The notes: generated from the letters alone by a model not told the origin. A stretch of DNA of 45,439 nt from Dehalococcoidia bacterium (GCA_022825855.1 JAJDWB010000004.1:1-45439); one strand, 5' to 3'. Counted from the first letter of the stretch, positions 9,420 to 18,488 are shown. Numbers and translations are program-made.

Positions 9420-9938
9420 GTGGAGGACGGCGTAACCGCAACCCAGGTGGTGTTCTGGATCCTGGCCGTGGTCATGCTGATCTCCGCGATCGGCGTCGTC
9501 ACGGCCGGCAACATCGTCTACGCCGCGCTCTTCTTCATCGCCTCGCTCGCCGGTGTGGCCGGCATCTACCTGATCCTCACGGTCGAGTTCATCGCCCTCG
9601 TCCAACTCCTGATCTACGGCTCCGCCGTCGTCATCCTGATCCTCTTCGCGCTCATGCTGACCCGCGCCCGCGAGCGTCCGCAGGCGCTCTTCGGCCGCTC
9701 CCGCCCGCTCGGCATCGCCGCCGCGCTGGGACTCCTGGCCGCGCTGATCGGCGGCATCGTCGCCACCACCTGGACCACCCCCGAATCCTCGTCCGCCATC
9801 GAGCCCGTCGGCCTGCAGGCCATCGGCGACGCCATCTTCACCCTCTGGATCGTCCCCTTCATCATCGTCGGCGTGCTGCTCTCGATCGCCCTCGACGGCG
9901 CGATCATGCTCGCCTCACCTGACGAGGACGACAACTGA
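9420..9938 (+). CDS. nuoJ: NADH-quinone oxidoreductase subunit J
   Basis: This 172-residue subunit has five predicted membrane helices. The motif EFIALVQLLIYGSAVVILILFALML is the family hallmark, including the pi-bulge helix region. It starts at GTG 9420 after the purine-rich GAGGGAGAGGGG. The stop overlaps the nuoK ATG by one base (TGATG). Confidence 0.95.
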   Translation: MEDGVTATQVVFWILAVVMLISAIGVVTAGNIVYAALFFIASLAGVAGIYLILTVEFIALVQLLIYGSAVVILILFALMLTRARERPQALFGRSRPLGIAAALGLLAALIGGIVATTWTTPESSSAIEPVGLQAIGDAIFTLWIVPFIIVGVLLSIALDGAIMLASPDEDDN

Positions 9939-10252
9939 TGCCGGCCCTTGAGCACATCCTCGTCGTCAACGCGGTCCTCTTCGCCATCGGCGCGATGGGC
10001 GTGCTCACCCGCCGCAATGCGGTCTTGATCCTGCTCTCCGTCGAGCTGATGCTCAACGCCGTCTCGCTCAACATGGTCGCCTTCGCCGTCTACGGGCATG
10101 TCGACTTTGGCAACATCACCGGTATCGTCTTCGCCTTCTTCATCATCGTGATCGCGGCCGCCGAGGTCGCGCTCGCGCTGGGCATCGTCGTGCGGACCTT
10201 CCGCAACCGGGCCACCGCCAACGTCGACGAAGTGAATCTCCTCAAGTGGTAA
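9938..10252 (+). CDS. nuoK: NADH-quinone oxidoreductase subunit K
   Basis: This is a 104-residue, three-helix antiporter-like small subunit. The sequence LLSVELMLNAVSLNMVAFA contains the conserved membrane Glu, and AAAEVALALGIVVRTFR contains the second one. It is translationally coupled to nuoJ. Confidence 0.97.
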   Translation: MPALEHILVVNAVLFAIGAMGVLTRRNAVLILLSVELMLNAVSLNMVAFAVYGHVDFGNITGIVFAFFIIVIAAAEVALALGIVVRTFRNRATANVDEVNLLKW

Positions 10253-10268
10253 GCGGGAGCGTGCGCTG

Positions 10269-12203
10269 ATGATCTGGGCTGACCACGCGTGGATTCTGCC
10301 GGCGATCCCGGCCATCTCCTTCGTCGTGCTGTTCCTCTTCGGCCGCAAGCTGCCCCGCGGCGGCGACTTCATCTCCGTCGGCGCCGCCCTCGCCGTCTTC
10401 GTTCTCTTCTTCTTCGTCCTCGAATCCCACCTCGACTGGCTCGGCGCCGGACTCGGCGGCATCCGCAACGTCGGCACCGACTGGATCAACTTCGACAGCT
10501 TCATCGTGCGGCTCGGATTCACGGTCGACTCGATCGCGATCGTGATGGTCTTCGTCGTCTCCACCGTCGCCCTGATGGTCAACCTCTACTCGACCAACTA
10601 TCTCCGCCACCACGGCCGGCCCGAGCCGCGCTACTGGTGGTACTTTGCCGTGCTCTCGCTCTTCGTCGCCGCCATGCTCACTCTGGTGCTGGCCGACAAC
10701 CTGCTGCTCATGTTCGTCGCCTGGGAAGGCGTCGGCCTCTGCTCCTTCCTCCTGATCGGCTTCTACTACGAGCGCCGCTCCGCCGTCGAGGCGGCCAAGA
10801 AGGCGTTCGTCACCACCCGCCTCGGCGATGTCGGCCTCTTCATCGGCATCATCCTCTTCTGGCGCGCGACCGGTTCCTTCCAGATCTCCGACATCATCGC
10901 CGCCGCCGAGGCCGGCCGAGTCAACGACCTGCCCCAGGTCATGGGCGACGGCTACCTCACCCTCTCCACCCTGATGCTCTTCCTCGGCGCCGCCGGCAAG
11001 TCCGCCCAGGTCCCCTTCCACGTCTGGCTGCCCGACGCGATGGAAGGCCCCACGCCCGTCTCCGCGCTGATCCACGCCGCCACCATGGTCGTCGCCGGCG
11101 TCTACCTCGTCGCCCGGCTGCTGCCCGTCTTCGAGGTCACCCCCGGCGCATCCAACGTCGTCCTCGGTGTCGGACTGACCACCGCCCTGCTGGCCGGCGT
11201 CATGGCCCTCGCCCAGAACGACATCAAGCGGGTGCTCGCCTACTCCACTGTCTCCCAGCTCGGATTCATGTTCGTCGCCCTGGGGGTCGGCGCGGTCGGC
11301 ATTGCCATGTTCCATCTGCTCACGCACGCCTTCTTCAAGGCCTGCCTCTTCCTCGGCTCCGGTTCCGTCATCCACATGACCGAGGAGCAGGACGCGCGCA
11401 AGCTGGGCGGACTCTGGTGGCGCATGCCCGTCACCGCCTCGACCTTCATCATCTCCTCCGTCGCCCTCGCCGGGATCCCGCCCCTGTCCGGATTCTTCTC
11501 CAAGGACGAGATCTTCGTCGCCACGCTGGGTGGGGCCAACACCGTGATCGCCATCCTGCTCGGCGTCGCCGCCTTCCTCTCCGCGCTCTACATGGCCCGC
11601 CTCGTGATCATCACCTTCTTCGGACCGCCCAAGGATCTCGTCGTGATCCGCCGCGCCCGCGAGGCCGCCCCGACCATCCTCATCCCGCTCGTCTTCCTCA
11701 CCGTGCTCACCTTCCTGATCGGTTTCGTCGCCTTCGACCAGGTCGGCGACGCGCTCGGCTTCCCCGGCGGCATCAACAACTACATCTACTTCCCCGAGCC
11801 GCACGATTTCCACTTCTCCAACTCGATCGCCGCCGTCACCGGCACCGTGTCCCTGCTCGGATTCCTCACCGCCTGGTGGTTCTTCTGGGGCAAGAACTCC
11901 GAGCGCGCCAAGGCCGTGCGCGAGTTCCAGCCCCGCCTGGCTGCCGTCGTCGAGAACAAGTTCTACTTCGACGAGGCCTACCAGTGGGGCATCGACCGCG
12001 CCATGCTGCCCCTGGCCCGCGTCGTCGCCTGGTTCGACCGCATGATCGTCAACGACACCGGCATCAACGCTCCCGCCGACGCCACGCGCTACGCCGCCTA
12101 CTGGCTGCGCTACCACGTCACCGGGAGGATTCCCGACTACGCGCTGCTGATGGTGATCGGCGTCGCGCTGGCAGGCGGCCTCGCCTTCCTGCTGCGCGGA
12201 TGA
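10269..12203 (+). CDS. nuoL: NADH-quinone oxidoreductase subunit L
   Basis: This 644-residue antiporter-like subunit (ND5) sits at the distal end of the membrane arm. The core is clear: WEGVGLCSFLLIGFYY with its conserved Glu, KSAQVPFHVWLPDAMEGPTPVSALIHAATMVVAGVYL with the conserved Lys and His, and KRVLAYSTVSQLGFM. The C-terminal part includes a helix resembling the lateral HL helix and a final membrane anchor. GGGAG lies upstream of the ATG. Confidence 0.98.
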   Translation: MIWADHAWILPAIPAISFVVLFLFGRKLPRGGDFISVGAALAVFVLFFFVLESHLDWLGAGLGGIRNVGTDWINFDSFIVRLGFTVDSIAIVMVFVVSTVALMVNLYSTNYLRHHGRPEPRYWWYFAVLSLFVAAMLTLVLADNLLLMFVAWEGVGLCSFLLIGFYYERRSAVEAAKKAFVTTRLGDVGLFIGIILFWRATGSFQISDIIAAAEAGRVNDLPQVMGDGYLTLSTLMLFLGAAGKSAQVPFHVWLPDAMEGPTPVSALIHAATMVVAGVYLVARLLPVFEVTPGASNVVLGVGLTTALLAGVMALAQNDIKRVLAYSTVSQLGFMFVALGVGAVGIAMFHLLTHAFFKACLFLGSGSVIHMTEEQDARKLGGLWWRMPVTASTFIISSVALAGIPPLSGFFSKDEIFVATLGGANTVIAILLGVAAFLSALYMARLVIITFFGPPKDLVVIRRAREAAPTILIPLVFLTVLTFLIGFVAFDQVGDALGFPGGINNYIYFPEPHDFHFSNSIAAVTGTVSLLGFLTAWWFFWGKNSERAKAVREFQPRLAAVVENKFYFDEAYQWGIDRAMLPLARVVAWFDRMIVNDTGINAPADATRYAAYWLRYHVTGRIPDYALLMVIGVALAGGLAFLLRG

Positions 12204-12247
12204 GCGGGTCGTCGGTACACGGAACGAGATAGAGAGAGGCACACGGC

Positions 12248-13768
12248 GTGGACGCAGGCGAAGCTCTCCTCCTGCTCTTGCTGATCCCCGGCGCAGCCAT
12301 GCTGCTGACGATCTTCGTGCCCTCGCGGCACGCCAACGTCGTGCGCTGGATCGCCCTGATCGCCACGACCGCCACGCTGATCGACTCGATCTGGATCTTC
12401 GCCGTCTACGACTTCTCCGAGGGCGGCTACCAGTTCGACCTCCAGTACCCCTGGATCGAGAACATCGGCTTCCTCGGCGAGAACGGCATTTCGCTGCACC
12501 TCGCCGTCGACGGCATCGCTGCGCCGCTGGTCCTGCTCAACGGCCTGGTCGGCTTCGCCGGGGTGCTCGTCTCCTGGAAGATCACCCACCGGGTGAAGGA
12601 CTTCTTCATCCTCTTCATGGCCCTGTTCACCGGCGTCTACGGCGTCTACATCGGCCAGGACCTCTTCTTCTGGTTCTTCGCCTACGAACTCGCCGTGTTG
12701 CCCATGTACCTGCTGATCGTGGTCTGGGGCTCGACCAACAAGGAATACGGCGCGATGAAGCTGACCATGGTCCTGGTCGGCGGCTCCGTCCTGATCTTCG
12801 TCGGCATCTTCGCCGTCTTCGCCGAGGCCGGCGCGGGCACCTTCGATATGGCGGTCTTGCGCGATATCGAGTTCGACCGCGGCTTCGCCAACACGTTCTT
12901 CCCCTTCTTCATGATTGGCTGCGGCATCCTCGCCGGCCTCTTCCCCTTCCATACCTGGTCGCCCGACGGACACGTCGCCGCGCCGACGGCCGTCTCCATG
13001 CTCCACGCCGGCGTGCTGATGAAGCTCGGCGCCTTCGGCATCATTCGCCTGGGCATGGAGATCCTGCCCGCCGGCACCGACTTCTGGATGCCGATCCTGC
13101 TGGTCCTCGGCGGCGTCGCCGCCGTCTACGGCGCGGTCTCTGCCATCAACCAGACCGACCTCAAGTTTGTGATCGGCTATTCCTCCGTCTCGCATATGGG
13201 CTTCGTCCTCATGGGTCTGGGCACGATGAACAACATCGGCGTTAACGGCGCCGTACTGCAGATGTTCTCCCACGGCGTCATGACCGCCCTCTTCTTCGCC
13301 ATGGTCGGCGGACTCTACGACCAGGCCCATACCAGGGACATCCGTGTCTTCGGCGGACTCGTGCGCAAGATGCCGCTGTTCGTGATCTTCTTCGGCATCG
13401 CCGGCCTGACCTCGCTCGGCTTACCCGGCCTGTCGGGATTCGTCGCCGAGTTCCACATCTTCGTCGGCACCATCGAGACCTTCCCGCTCTTCGCCGCGCT
13501 GGGCATCCTCTCTGCCGCCCTGACCGCGATCTACGTGCTCAGGCTCATGGGACGCGCCGCGCTTGGTCCCTTCAACCCGCGCTGGGAGAACCTCAAGGAA
13601 CTCTCGCGCTGGGAGATCGCCGCCGCCATCGTGCTGATCGCGCCGATCGTGGCCATGGGCGTCTGGCCCGACCCGTTCATCGACCGGATCGCGCCCTCCG
13701 TCGCCGATTTGCCCCGCGTTGATCAGATCGGCAACCTCTTCACCCTCAGCTCACTGACCGGACGGTGA
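12248..13768 (+). CDS. nuoM: NADH-quinone oxidoreductase subunit M
   Basis: This 506-residue antiporter-like proton-pumping subunit (ND4) shows LFPFHTWSPDGHVAAPTAVSMLHAGVLMKLGAFGI and KFVIGYSSVSHMGFVLMG, the signatures of NuoM, plus the conserved Glu in FFAYELAVLPMYL. Translation starts at GTG 12248 after GAGAGG. It overlaps nuoN by 4 nt (GTGA). Confidence 0.98.
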   Translation: MDAGEALLLLLLIPGAAMLLTIFVPSRHANVVRWIALIATTATLIDSIWIFAVYDFSEGGYQFDLQYPWIENIGFLGENGISLHLAVDGIAAPLVLLNGLVGFAGVLVSWKITHRVKDFFILFMALFTGVYGVYIGQDLFFWFFAYELAVLPMYLLIVVWGSTNKEYGAMKLTMVLVGGSVLIFVGIFAVFAEAGAGTFDMAVLRDIEFDRGFANTFFPFFMIGCGILAGLFPFHTWSPDGHVAAPTAVSMLHAGVLMKLGAFGIIRLGMEILPAGTDFWMPILLVLGGVAAVYGAVSAINQTDLKFVIGYSSVSHMGFVLMGLGTMNNIGVNGAVLQMFSHGVMTALFFAMVGGLYDQAHTRDIRVFGGLVRKMPLFVIFFGIAGLTSLGLPGLSGFVAEFHIFVGTIETFPLFAALGILSAALTAIYVLRLMGRAALGPFNPRWENLKELSRWEIAAAIVLIAPIVAMGVWPDPFIDRIAPSVADLPRVDQIGNLFTLSSLTGR

Positions 13769-15330
13769 ACCTGATGGATCTCGAATACCAACTGATCATC
13801 CCCGAATTCGTCATGGCCGGTCTGGCCGTGGTCGTGATCGCGGCCGCGTTGGTCTTCCGCCAGGTCGACCAGAAGTGGTTCGGCTACGCCACCGCCGCCG
13901 CCCTCGCCGTGATCGCCGTCGTCACCGCCGTCGCCTACTGGGACACCAACGACGACTTCGGCGGCGTGCTCGCGGTCGACCACTTCACCGTCCTCTTCCG
14001 CGTCTTCTTCCTCGGTATCGCCTTCTTCACCGTGATGGCCGCCGTGCAGTTCGCCGGCGAGCGGCTCAAGAACCACGCCGAGTTCTATGGCCTGATCATC
14101 TTCGCCACCCTCGGCATGATGTTGCTCGCCGCCTCGCGCGAACTGCTGACCGCCTACCTCTCGCTCGAGTTGCTCTCGTTCAGCTTCTACATCCTCGTCG
14201 GCTTCAACAAGCTCAACCCCTTCTCCAACGAGGGCTCGCTCAAGTACATGCTGCTCGGCGCGTTCTCATCGGCGCTGATGCTCTACGGCATCTCGCTGAT
14301 CTACGGCGTCACGGGCAGCACCACCTACTCCGCGATTGGCCCCGACGTCGTTGAGGGCACCCGCAACATCGCCGGACAGCTCGCCTCGTTCGCCGGCGGC
14401 AGCGGCGGCGTCGACCCCGACGGCGCGCGGCCCGGACTGCTGATCGGACTCGTCCTGATCACCGCCGGCCTCGGCTTCAAGGTCTCGGCCGTCCCCTTCC
14501 ACCAGTGGACCCCCGACGCCTACCAGGGCGCGCCTCTGCCGATCACCGCCTTCCTCAGCGCCGGCGGCAAGGCTGCCGCCTTCGCCTTCTTCCTCCGCCT
14601 CTTCTCCGAGGCCTTCCTGCCCGCTGCCCACGAATGGGTCTGGTTCGTCGGCATTCTCGCCGCCGCCACCATGATCGTCGGCAACCTGATGGCCCTGCAG
14701 CAGACCAACTTCAAGCGCCTGATGGCCTATTCATCGATCTCGCAGGTCGGCTATCTGCTCGTCGGCATCGTCGCGCTCGACGCCGCCAACATCAGCCAGT
14801 CCCAGGACGCGGCCTCAGCCCTGGTCTTGCACTTGATCGGTTATGTCACAACCAACATCGCCGTCTTCGCCGCCATCATCGCCTTCTACAACCGCACCGG
14901 ACGCGACGACATCGTCGATCTGCGCGGCCTGGCCGAGCGTCAGCCCTTCCTCGCCTTCAGCATCGCCGCCGCGCTCTTCTCCCTCGCCGGGATGCCTCTC
15001 TTCGCCGGCTTCGCGACCAAGTTCATCATCTTCCAGGCCGCCTTCAACAACGGCTTCCTCTGGCTCGGCGCGATCGGCGTCACCGCCTCCTTTGTCTCGC
15101 TCTACTACTACCTGATGGTGATCAAGCAGATGTACCTCTACGAGCCGGAAGGCGCCGACCGGGCCCGCTTCCACGTCTCGCGGCCGCTGGCCGGCGCGCT
15201 GGTCGTGCTGGTTGCCGGGGTGCTCTTCATCGGCCTCTACCCGACGCCGCTCTTCGACGTCATCCACAGCTCGACCGAGAGCCTCTTCGAGCAGGCCGCC
15301 GCCATCTCCGCCGCCGCCGTTGGCGGCTGA
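13765..15330 (+). CDS. nuoN: NADH-quinone oxidoreductase subunit N
   Basis: This 521-residue antiporter-like subunit (ND2) shows LLTAYLSLELLSFSFYILVGF, FKVSAVPFHQWTPDAYQGAPLPITAFLSAGGKAAAF and FKRLMAYSSISQVGYLLVG. The GTG start overlaps the nuoM stop; an ATG three codons later (13774) is an alternative. It is the last gene of the nuo operon and faces the convergent glutamine synthetase, with 25 nt between. Confidence 0.98.
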   Translation: MNLMDLEYQLIIPEFVMAGLAVVVIAAALVFRQVDQKWFGYATAAALAVIAVVTAVAYWDTNDDFGGVLAVDHFTVLFRVFFLGIAFFTVMAAVQFAGERLKNHAEFYGLIIFATLGMMLLAASRELLTAYLSLELLSFSFYILVGFNKLNPFSNEGSLKYMLLGAFSSALMLYGISLIYGVTGSTTYSAIGPDVVEGTRNIAGQLASFAGGSGGVDPDGARPGLLIGLVLITAGLGFKVSAVPFHQWTPDAYQGAPLPITAFLSAGGKAAAFAFFLRLFSEAFLPAAHEWVWFVGILAAATMIVGNLMALQQTNFKRLMAYSSISQVGYLLVGIVALDAANISQSQDAASALVLHLIGYVTTNIAVFAAIIAFYNRTGRDDIVDLRGLAERQPFLAFSIAAALFSLAGMPLFAGFATKFIIFQAAFNNGFLWLGAIGVTASFVSLYYYLMVIKQMYLYEPEGADRARFHVSRPLAGALVVLVAGVLFIGLYPTPLFDVIHSSTESLFEQAAAISAAAVGG

Positions 15331-15355
15331 GCCCCGTCGTCCTGGAGCACGGTCC

Positions 15356-16705
15356 CTACAACACTGCCAGGTAGCGCCGCAGTTCGTAGTCCGTCACCTG
15401 CGAGCGGTACTCGTCCCACTCCAGCCGCTTGTTCTGCAGCACCGTCGACCAGACGTACTCGCCCAGCACGTTCTTCATCAGCTCCGACTTCGAGAACGCC
15501 TCGATCGCGCGGCCCTGCGTCGTCGGCATTTCCACGATCTCGCGCGACGCTCGCTGCGAGGGAGTCAGTTCGAAGACGTTGTCCTCGGCCGCCGGCGGAG
15601 GATCGAGTCCGTCGTCGATGCCCTGCAGACCGGCGGCTAGGAAGGCGGAAAACGCGAGATACGGATTCGTCGCCGAGTCCGCGCCTCGGTACTCCAGCCG
15701 GGTCGATTCCGAGTCGCCCGGCTCATACTCGGGAATCCGCACCAGGTCCGACTGGTTGGCGTGCGACCAGGTCAGGTAGACCGGCGCCTCGGTACCGGGA
15801 GCCAGCCGCTTGTAGCTGTTCGACCACTGATTCGTGATCAACGTGAACTGCGGCGTGTAGGCCAGCAGACCGGCGAGGAACGAGCGCGCAATCTGCGAGA
15901 GTCCGCCGCCCTCCTCGTAGAACAGATTCTGTTCATGGTCGAAGAGCGAGAGATAGACGTGCATGCCCGAGCCGTTGACCCCGTTCAGCGGCTTGGGCAT
16001 GAACGTGGCATGCACGCCCTGCTTGATCGCGACCTCCTTGACAACCAGCCGCGTCGTCATCACCTGGTCGGCCATCGTCAGCGCGTCGGTGTAGCGCAGG
16101 TCGATCTCATGCTGCGAGGGCGCCGCCTCGTGGTGCGACGACTCGACCCCGATGCCCATCTCTTCCAGCGTCAACACGGTCTCGCGGCGCAGATCGGTCG
16201 CCGTGTCCAGCGGCGAGAGGTCGAAGTAACCGCCCGAGTCCAGCGGCGACGGGTCGTCCGGCGCGCGGAAGTAGAAGTACTCAATCTGCGGCGCGACGTA
16301 GAACGTGTAACCGCGCTGCTGGGCCGACTCCAACTGCCGACGCAGCACCCGCCGCGGATCGCCCTCGAACGGCTCGCCGTTGCGCCGGTAGATGTCGCAG
16401 ATCATCCGCGCCACGCGGTGCTGCTGCGGCCGCCAGGGCAACACGACAAACGTGTCCGGATCCGGGATCGCCACCATGTCCGACTCGTCGTGGCGGGCAA
16501 AGCCCTCGATCGACGCGCCGTCGAACTCGACGCCCTTCTCCAGCGCCGCCGGCAGCTCGTCGATCGTGATCGCGACCGACTTGAGCTGACCCAGCAGGTC
16601 CGTGAACCAGAGCCGCACAAACCGCACGTCGTGCTCGCGGCAGGCGTTCAGCACATGCTGATGCTCGCTGGGCGGCGCGTTCGGGTCTGCGTCGAGGCTG
16701 GTCAT
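15356..16705 (-). CDS. glnA: Type I glutamine synthetase (GSI-alpha-like, atypical site)
   Basis: This 449-residue protein belongs to the type I glutamine synthetase family (glutamate + NH3 + ATP to glutamine). The beta-grasp latch DGASIEGF, the active-site signature KPLNGVNGSGMH, SSHHEAAPSQHEID, NSYKRL and RLEYRGADSATNPYLAF are present. The adenylylation-loop Tyr is absent (EDNVFELTP), so it looks like GSI-alpha. Two departures stand out: the usual PExEFFLF metal motif reads PQIEYFYF, so the first Glu is Gln, and the residue after GMHV is Tyr, where His or Asn is usual. I chose ATG 16705 because the frame upstream is antisense to the other synthetase. It is downstream of that gene in the same direction. 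It may be a divergent gamma-glutamyl ligase. Confidence 0.85.
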   Translation of the reverse strand: MTSLDADPNAPPSEHQHVLNACREHDVRFVRLWFTDLLGQLKSVAITIDELPAALEKGVEFDGASIEGFARHDESDMVAIPDPDTFVVLPWRPQQHRVARMICDIYRRNGEPFEGDPRRVLRRQLESAQQRGYTFYVAPQIEYFYFRAPDDPSPLDSGGYFDLSPLDTATDLRRETVLTLEEMGIGVESSHHEAAPSQHEIDLRYTDALTMADQVMTTRLVVKEVAIKQGVHATFMPKPLNGVNGSGMHVYLSLFDHEQNLFYEEGGGLSQIARSFLAGLLAYTPQFTLITNQWSNSYKRLAPGTEAPVYLTWSHANQSDLVRIPEYEPGDSESTRLEYRGADSATNPYLAFSAFLAAGLQGIDDGLDPPPAAEDNVFELTPSQRASREIVEMPTTQGRAIEAFSKSELMKNVLGEYVWSTVLQNKRLEWDEYRSQVTDYELRRYLAVL

Positions 16706-16720
16706 GGCTGCCGGTCGGAT

Positions 16721-16746
16721 CCCGCTTCCCCCACGGGGGAAGCGGG
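16721..16746. repeat. Perfect hairpin between the two glutamine synthetase genes
   Basis: CCCGCTTCCCCC (16721-16732) and GGGGGAAGCGGG (16735-16746) are perfect 12-nt inverted repeats with a 2-nt centre. The hairpin fills most of the 50-nt gap between the two genes, 15 nt before the start of the downstream one. It may attenuate transcription, stabilise the upstream mRNA, or be a REP-like repeat. Confidence 0.85.
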
Positions 16747-16755
16747 AATCACACC

Positions 16756-18174
16756 CTAGATGTGGTAGTAGTGGAAGAACTCCGCTGCGACCGGGTGCAT
16801 GAACACGTCCCGCGCCTCGGTCAGCTTGAAGTCCTGGTACTCGTCGATCAGGTCCTGCGTGAAGACTCCGCCCTCCATCAGGAAGTCGTGGTCCTCGGCC
16901 AGCGCCTGCAGCGAGCCCTCCAGCGAGTGCGGCACCGACGGGATGCCCGCCGCTTCCTCCGCGCTCAGCTCGTAGATGTCCGTGTCGACCGGGTCGTCCG
17001 GCTCGATCCGGTTGCGAATCCCGTCCAGACCGGCCATCAACATCGCCGAGAAGGCCAGGTACGTGTTGGCCGAGGCGTCCGGCGGGCGGAACTCGATCCG
17101 CTTGCTGTTTGGCGAGGTCTCGTAGGTCGGGATGCGCACCGCCGCCGAGCGGTTGCGCTGCGAGAAGGCCAGGTAGATCGGCGCCTCGAAGCCCGGCACC
17201 AGCCGCTTGTAGGAGTTGGTCGTCGGCGCGCAGAAAGCCAGCAGCGCCGAGCCGTGCTTGAGCAGGCCGCCGATGTAGTGGCGGGCCGTGTCCGAGAGCT
17301 CCGCGTAGCGGCCGGCCTCGTAGAACAGCGGCGCGCCGTCCTTCCACAGCGACTGGTGGCAGTGCATGCCCGTCCCGTTGTCGCCGTAGAGCGGCTTCGG
17401 CATGAACGTCGCCGACTTGCCGTTGGCCTTGGCCACGTTGCGCACGATGTGCTTGTACCACTGCGTCTCGTCGGCCTTGGTGCGCAGCGTGTTGAAGCGG
17501 GTCGCAATCTCACCCTGGCCGCCGGTCGCCACCTCGTGGTGGTGGACCTCCAGCTCCATGCCCACCGCTTCCATCGCGTCGGCCATCTCCCAGCGGATGT
17601 CGCTCAGCGTGTCGAACGGCGCCGTCGGCGAGTAACCCTGCTTGGGCGGAATCTTGTAGCCCAGGTTGTTCTCGTCCTCGTCCCGGCCGCTGTTCCAGTC
17701 GGCCTCGTCCGATTCGACGACGTAAAACGCCTGGTTGATCGACATCTGGAACTGGACGTGGTCGAAGAGGAAGAACTCGAGCTCGGGACCGAAGAAGGCC
17801 TGGTCGGCGATGCCCGAGTCGACCAGGTACTGCTCCGCCTTGGTCGCCACGTAGCGCGGGTCGCGGCTGTAGCGGTCGCCGGTCACCGGGTCGTGCACGT
17901 CGCAGATGAACTTCAGCGTCGGCACGTTCTCGGTCGGGTCCAGCCGCGCCGAGTCGAGGTCGGGGCGCAGCAGCATGTCCGACTCGTCGATGCTCTGGAA
18001 CCCGCGCAGCGAGGAGCCGTCGAAGCCCTGTCCGCGGTTGACCAGGTCTTCGTCGACCTTGGACGCCGGGATGCTGAAGTGCTGCCAGCGGCCGATCAGG
18101 TCGGTCACCAGCAGGTCGACGCGGCGGATCCCCTGATCCTCGATCAGCGCCTGGATTTCGGCGAGGGTTGCCAT
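16756..18174 (-). CDS. glnA: Glutamine synthetase type I (GSI-beta-like)
   Basis: This 472-residue glutamine synthetase has all expected motifs: GFDGSSLRGFQSIDESDM latch, FFGPELEFFLFD metal site, HHHEVATGGQGEI, KPLYGDNGTGMHCHQSLW, NSYKRLVPGFEAPIYLAFS and RIEFRPPDASANTYLAF. A Tyr sits at the adenylylation loop (TDIYELSAEE, about residue 398), as in GSI-beta enzymes controlled by GlnE; GlnE is not in this window. It is therefore the likely main ammonium-assimilating enzyme. A candidate -10 and a GlnR-box-like repeat lie upstream, and a GlnR-like regulator is encoded divergently on the other side of the tRNA gene. Confidence 0.97.
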   Translation of the reverse strand: MATLAEIQALIEDQGIRRVDLLVTDLIGRWQHFSIPASKVDEDLVNRGQGFDGSSLRGFQSIDESDMLLRPDLDSARLDPTENVPTLKFICDVHDPVTGDRYSRDPRYVATKAEQYLVDSGIADQAFFGPELEFFLFDHVQFQMSINQAFYVVESDEADWNSGRDEDENNLGYKIPPKQGYSPTAPFDTLSDIRWEMADAMEAVGMELEVHHHEVATGGQGEIATRFNTLRTKADETQWYKHIVRNVAKANGKSATFMPKPLYGDNGTGMHCHQSLWKDGAPLFYEAGRYAELSDTARHYIGGLLKHGSALLAFCAPTTNSYKRLVPGFEAPIYLAFSQRNRSAAVRIPTYETSPNSKRIEFRPPDASANTYLAFSAMLMAGLDGIRNRIEPDDPVDTDIYELSAEEAAGIPSVPHSLEGSLQALAEDHDFLMEGGVFTQDLIDEYQDFKLTEARDVFMHPVAAEFFHYYHI

Positions 18175-18255
18175 GGGCTGTTGCCTCTCTCTATGGTCTG
18201 CGCGGCGGAATGGGGCCCGGTTGGAGCCGCGCAGGACGCTTGCCTGCTGCGGACC

Positions 18256-18261
18256 ATCGTA
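18256..18261 (-). promoter_or_regulatory. Candidate -10 of the glutamine synthetase promoter
   Basis: Read on the minus strand this is TACGAT, the same hexamer as in the groES and nuo promoters. It lies 82 nt before the start codon. No good -35 is found 16-18 nt further upstream, which would suit an activator-dependent promoter. Confidence 0.4.
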
Positions 18262-18293
18262 TGGCCAGCCGGCCGCTCGCCCGATGCTGCTGG

Positions 18294-18309
18294 GTTACAC
18301 CTGAGTTAC
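18294..18309 (-). promoter_or_regulatory. GlnR-box-like repeat upstream of glutamine synthetase
   Basis: The minus strand reads GTAACTCAGGTGTAAC: two direct GTAAC half-sites separated by 6 nt. This fits the gTnAC-n6-GnnAC (AC-n9-AC) pattern of actinobacterial GlnR boxes. Its centre is about 53 nt upstream of the start implied by the TACGAT -10, a typical activator position. Binding by the nearby GlnR-like protein is inferred. Confidence 0.5.
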
Positions 18310-18360
18310 GCCCGCCGGGCGGCGGCGTGGAGGCTGCCGTCTGTATATGGCTTATCGCTC

Positions 18361-18400
18361 GGCCGGGCGTCCGGACATGCGGCCGGCCGGACGCCCGGCC
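18361..18400. terminator. Perfect 14-bp inverted repeat downstream of tRNA-Thr
   Basis: GGCCGGGCGTCCGG (18361-18374) and CCGGACGCCCGGCC (18387-18400) form a 14-bp GC stem with a 12-nt loop. It begins 13 nt past the encoded CCA of the minus-strand tRNA, so tRNA transcript termination or processing is plausible. There is no T-run, and a dispersed repeat is the alternative. Confidence 0.55.
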
Positions 18401-18413
18401 GCAAGGGGAATCC

Positions 18414-18488
18414 TGGAGCCGGCGGGGGGATTCGAACCCTCGGCCTACGGTTTACGAAACCGTTGCTCTACCACTGAGCTACGCCGGC
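18414..18488 (-). tRNA. tRNA-Thr (CGT anticodon)
   Basis: The 72-nt cloverleaf has acceptor GCCGGCG / CGCCGGC (7 bp), the D-arm GCTCAGTGGTAGAGC, an anticodon stem ACGGT / ACCGT with loop TTCGTAA (anticodon CGT, reading ACG), and the T-loop TTCGAAT. The T-stem GAGGG / CCCCC has one A-C mismatch. The discriminator is T, and a CCA end is encoded (18414-18416 on the minus strand). Confidence 0.96.

Noticed and set aside
8046-9938. nuoI hidden as a fusion to nuoH or nuoJ
   Set aside because: Neither protein contains a ferredoxin-type CxxCxxCxxxCP motif; both ends match their families apart from a short polar tail on NuoH.
10289-12232. Long open frame in another frame of nuoL
   Set aside because: The product is Arg/His/Pro-rich nonsense; nuoL in the real frame has all family motifs.
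16706-17461. Upstream extension of the downstream glutamine synthetase frame
   Set aside because: It runs in an alternative frame of the other glutamine synthetase gene and the added sequence lacks homology to the family; the true start is 16705.
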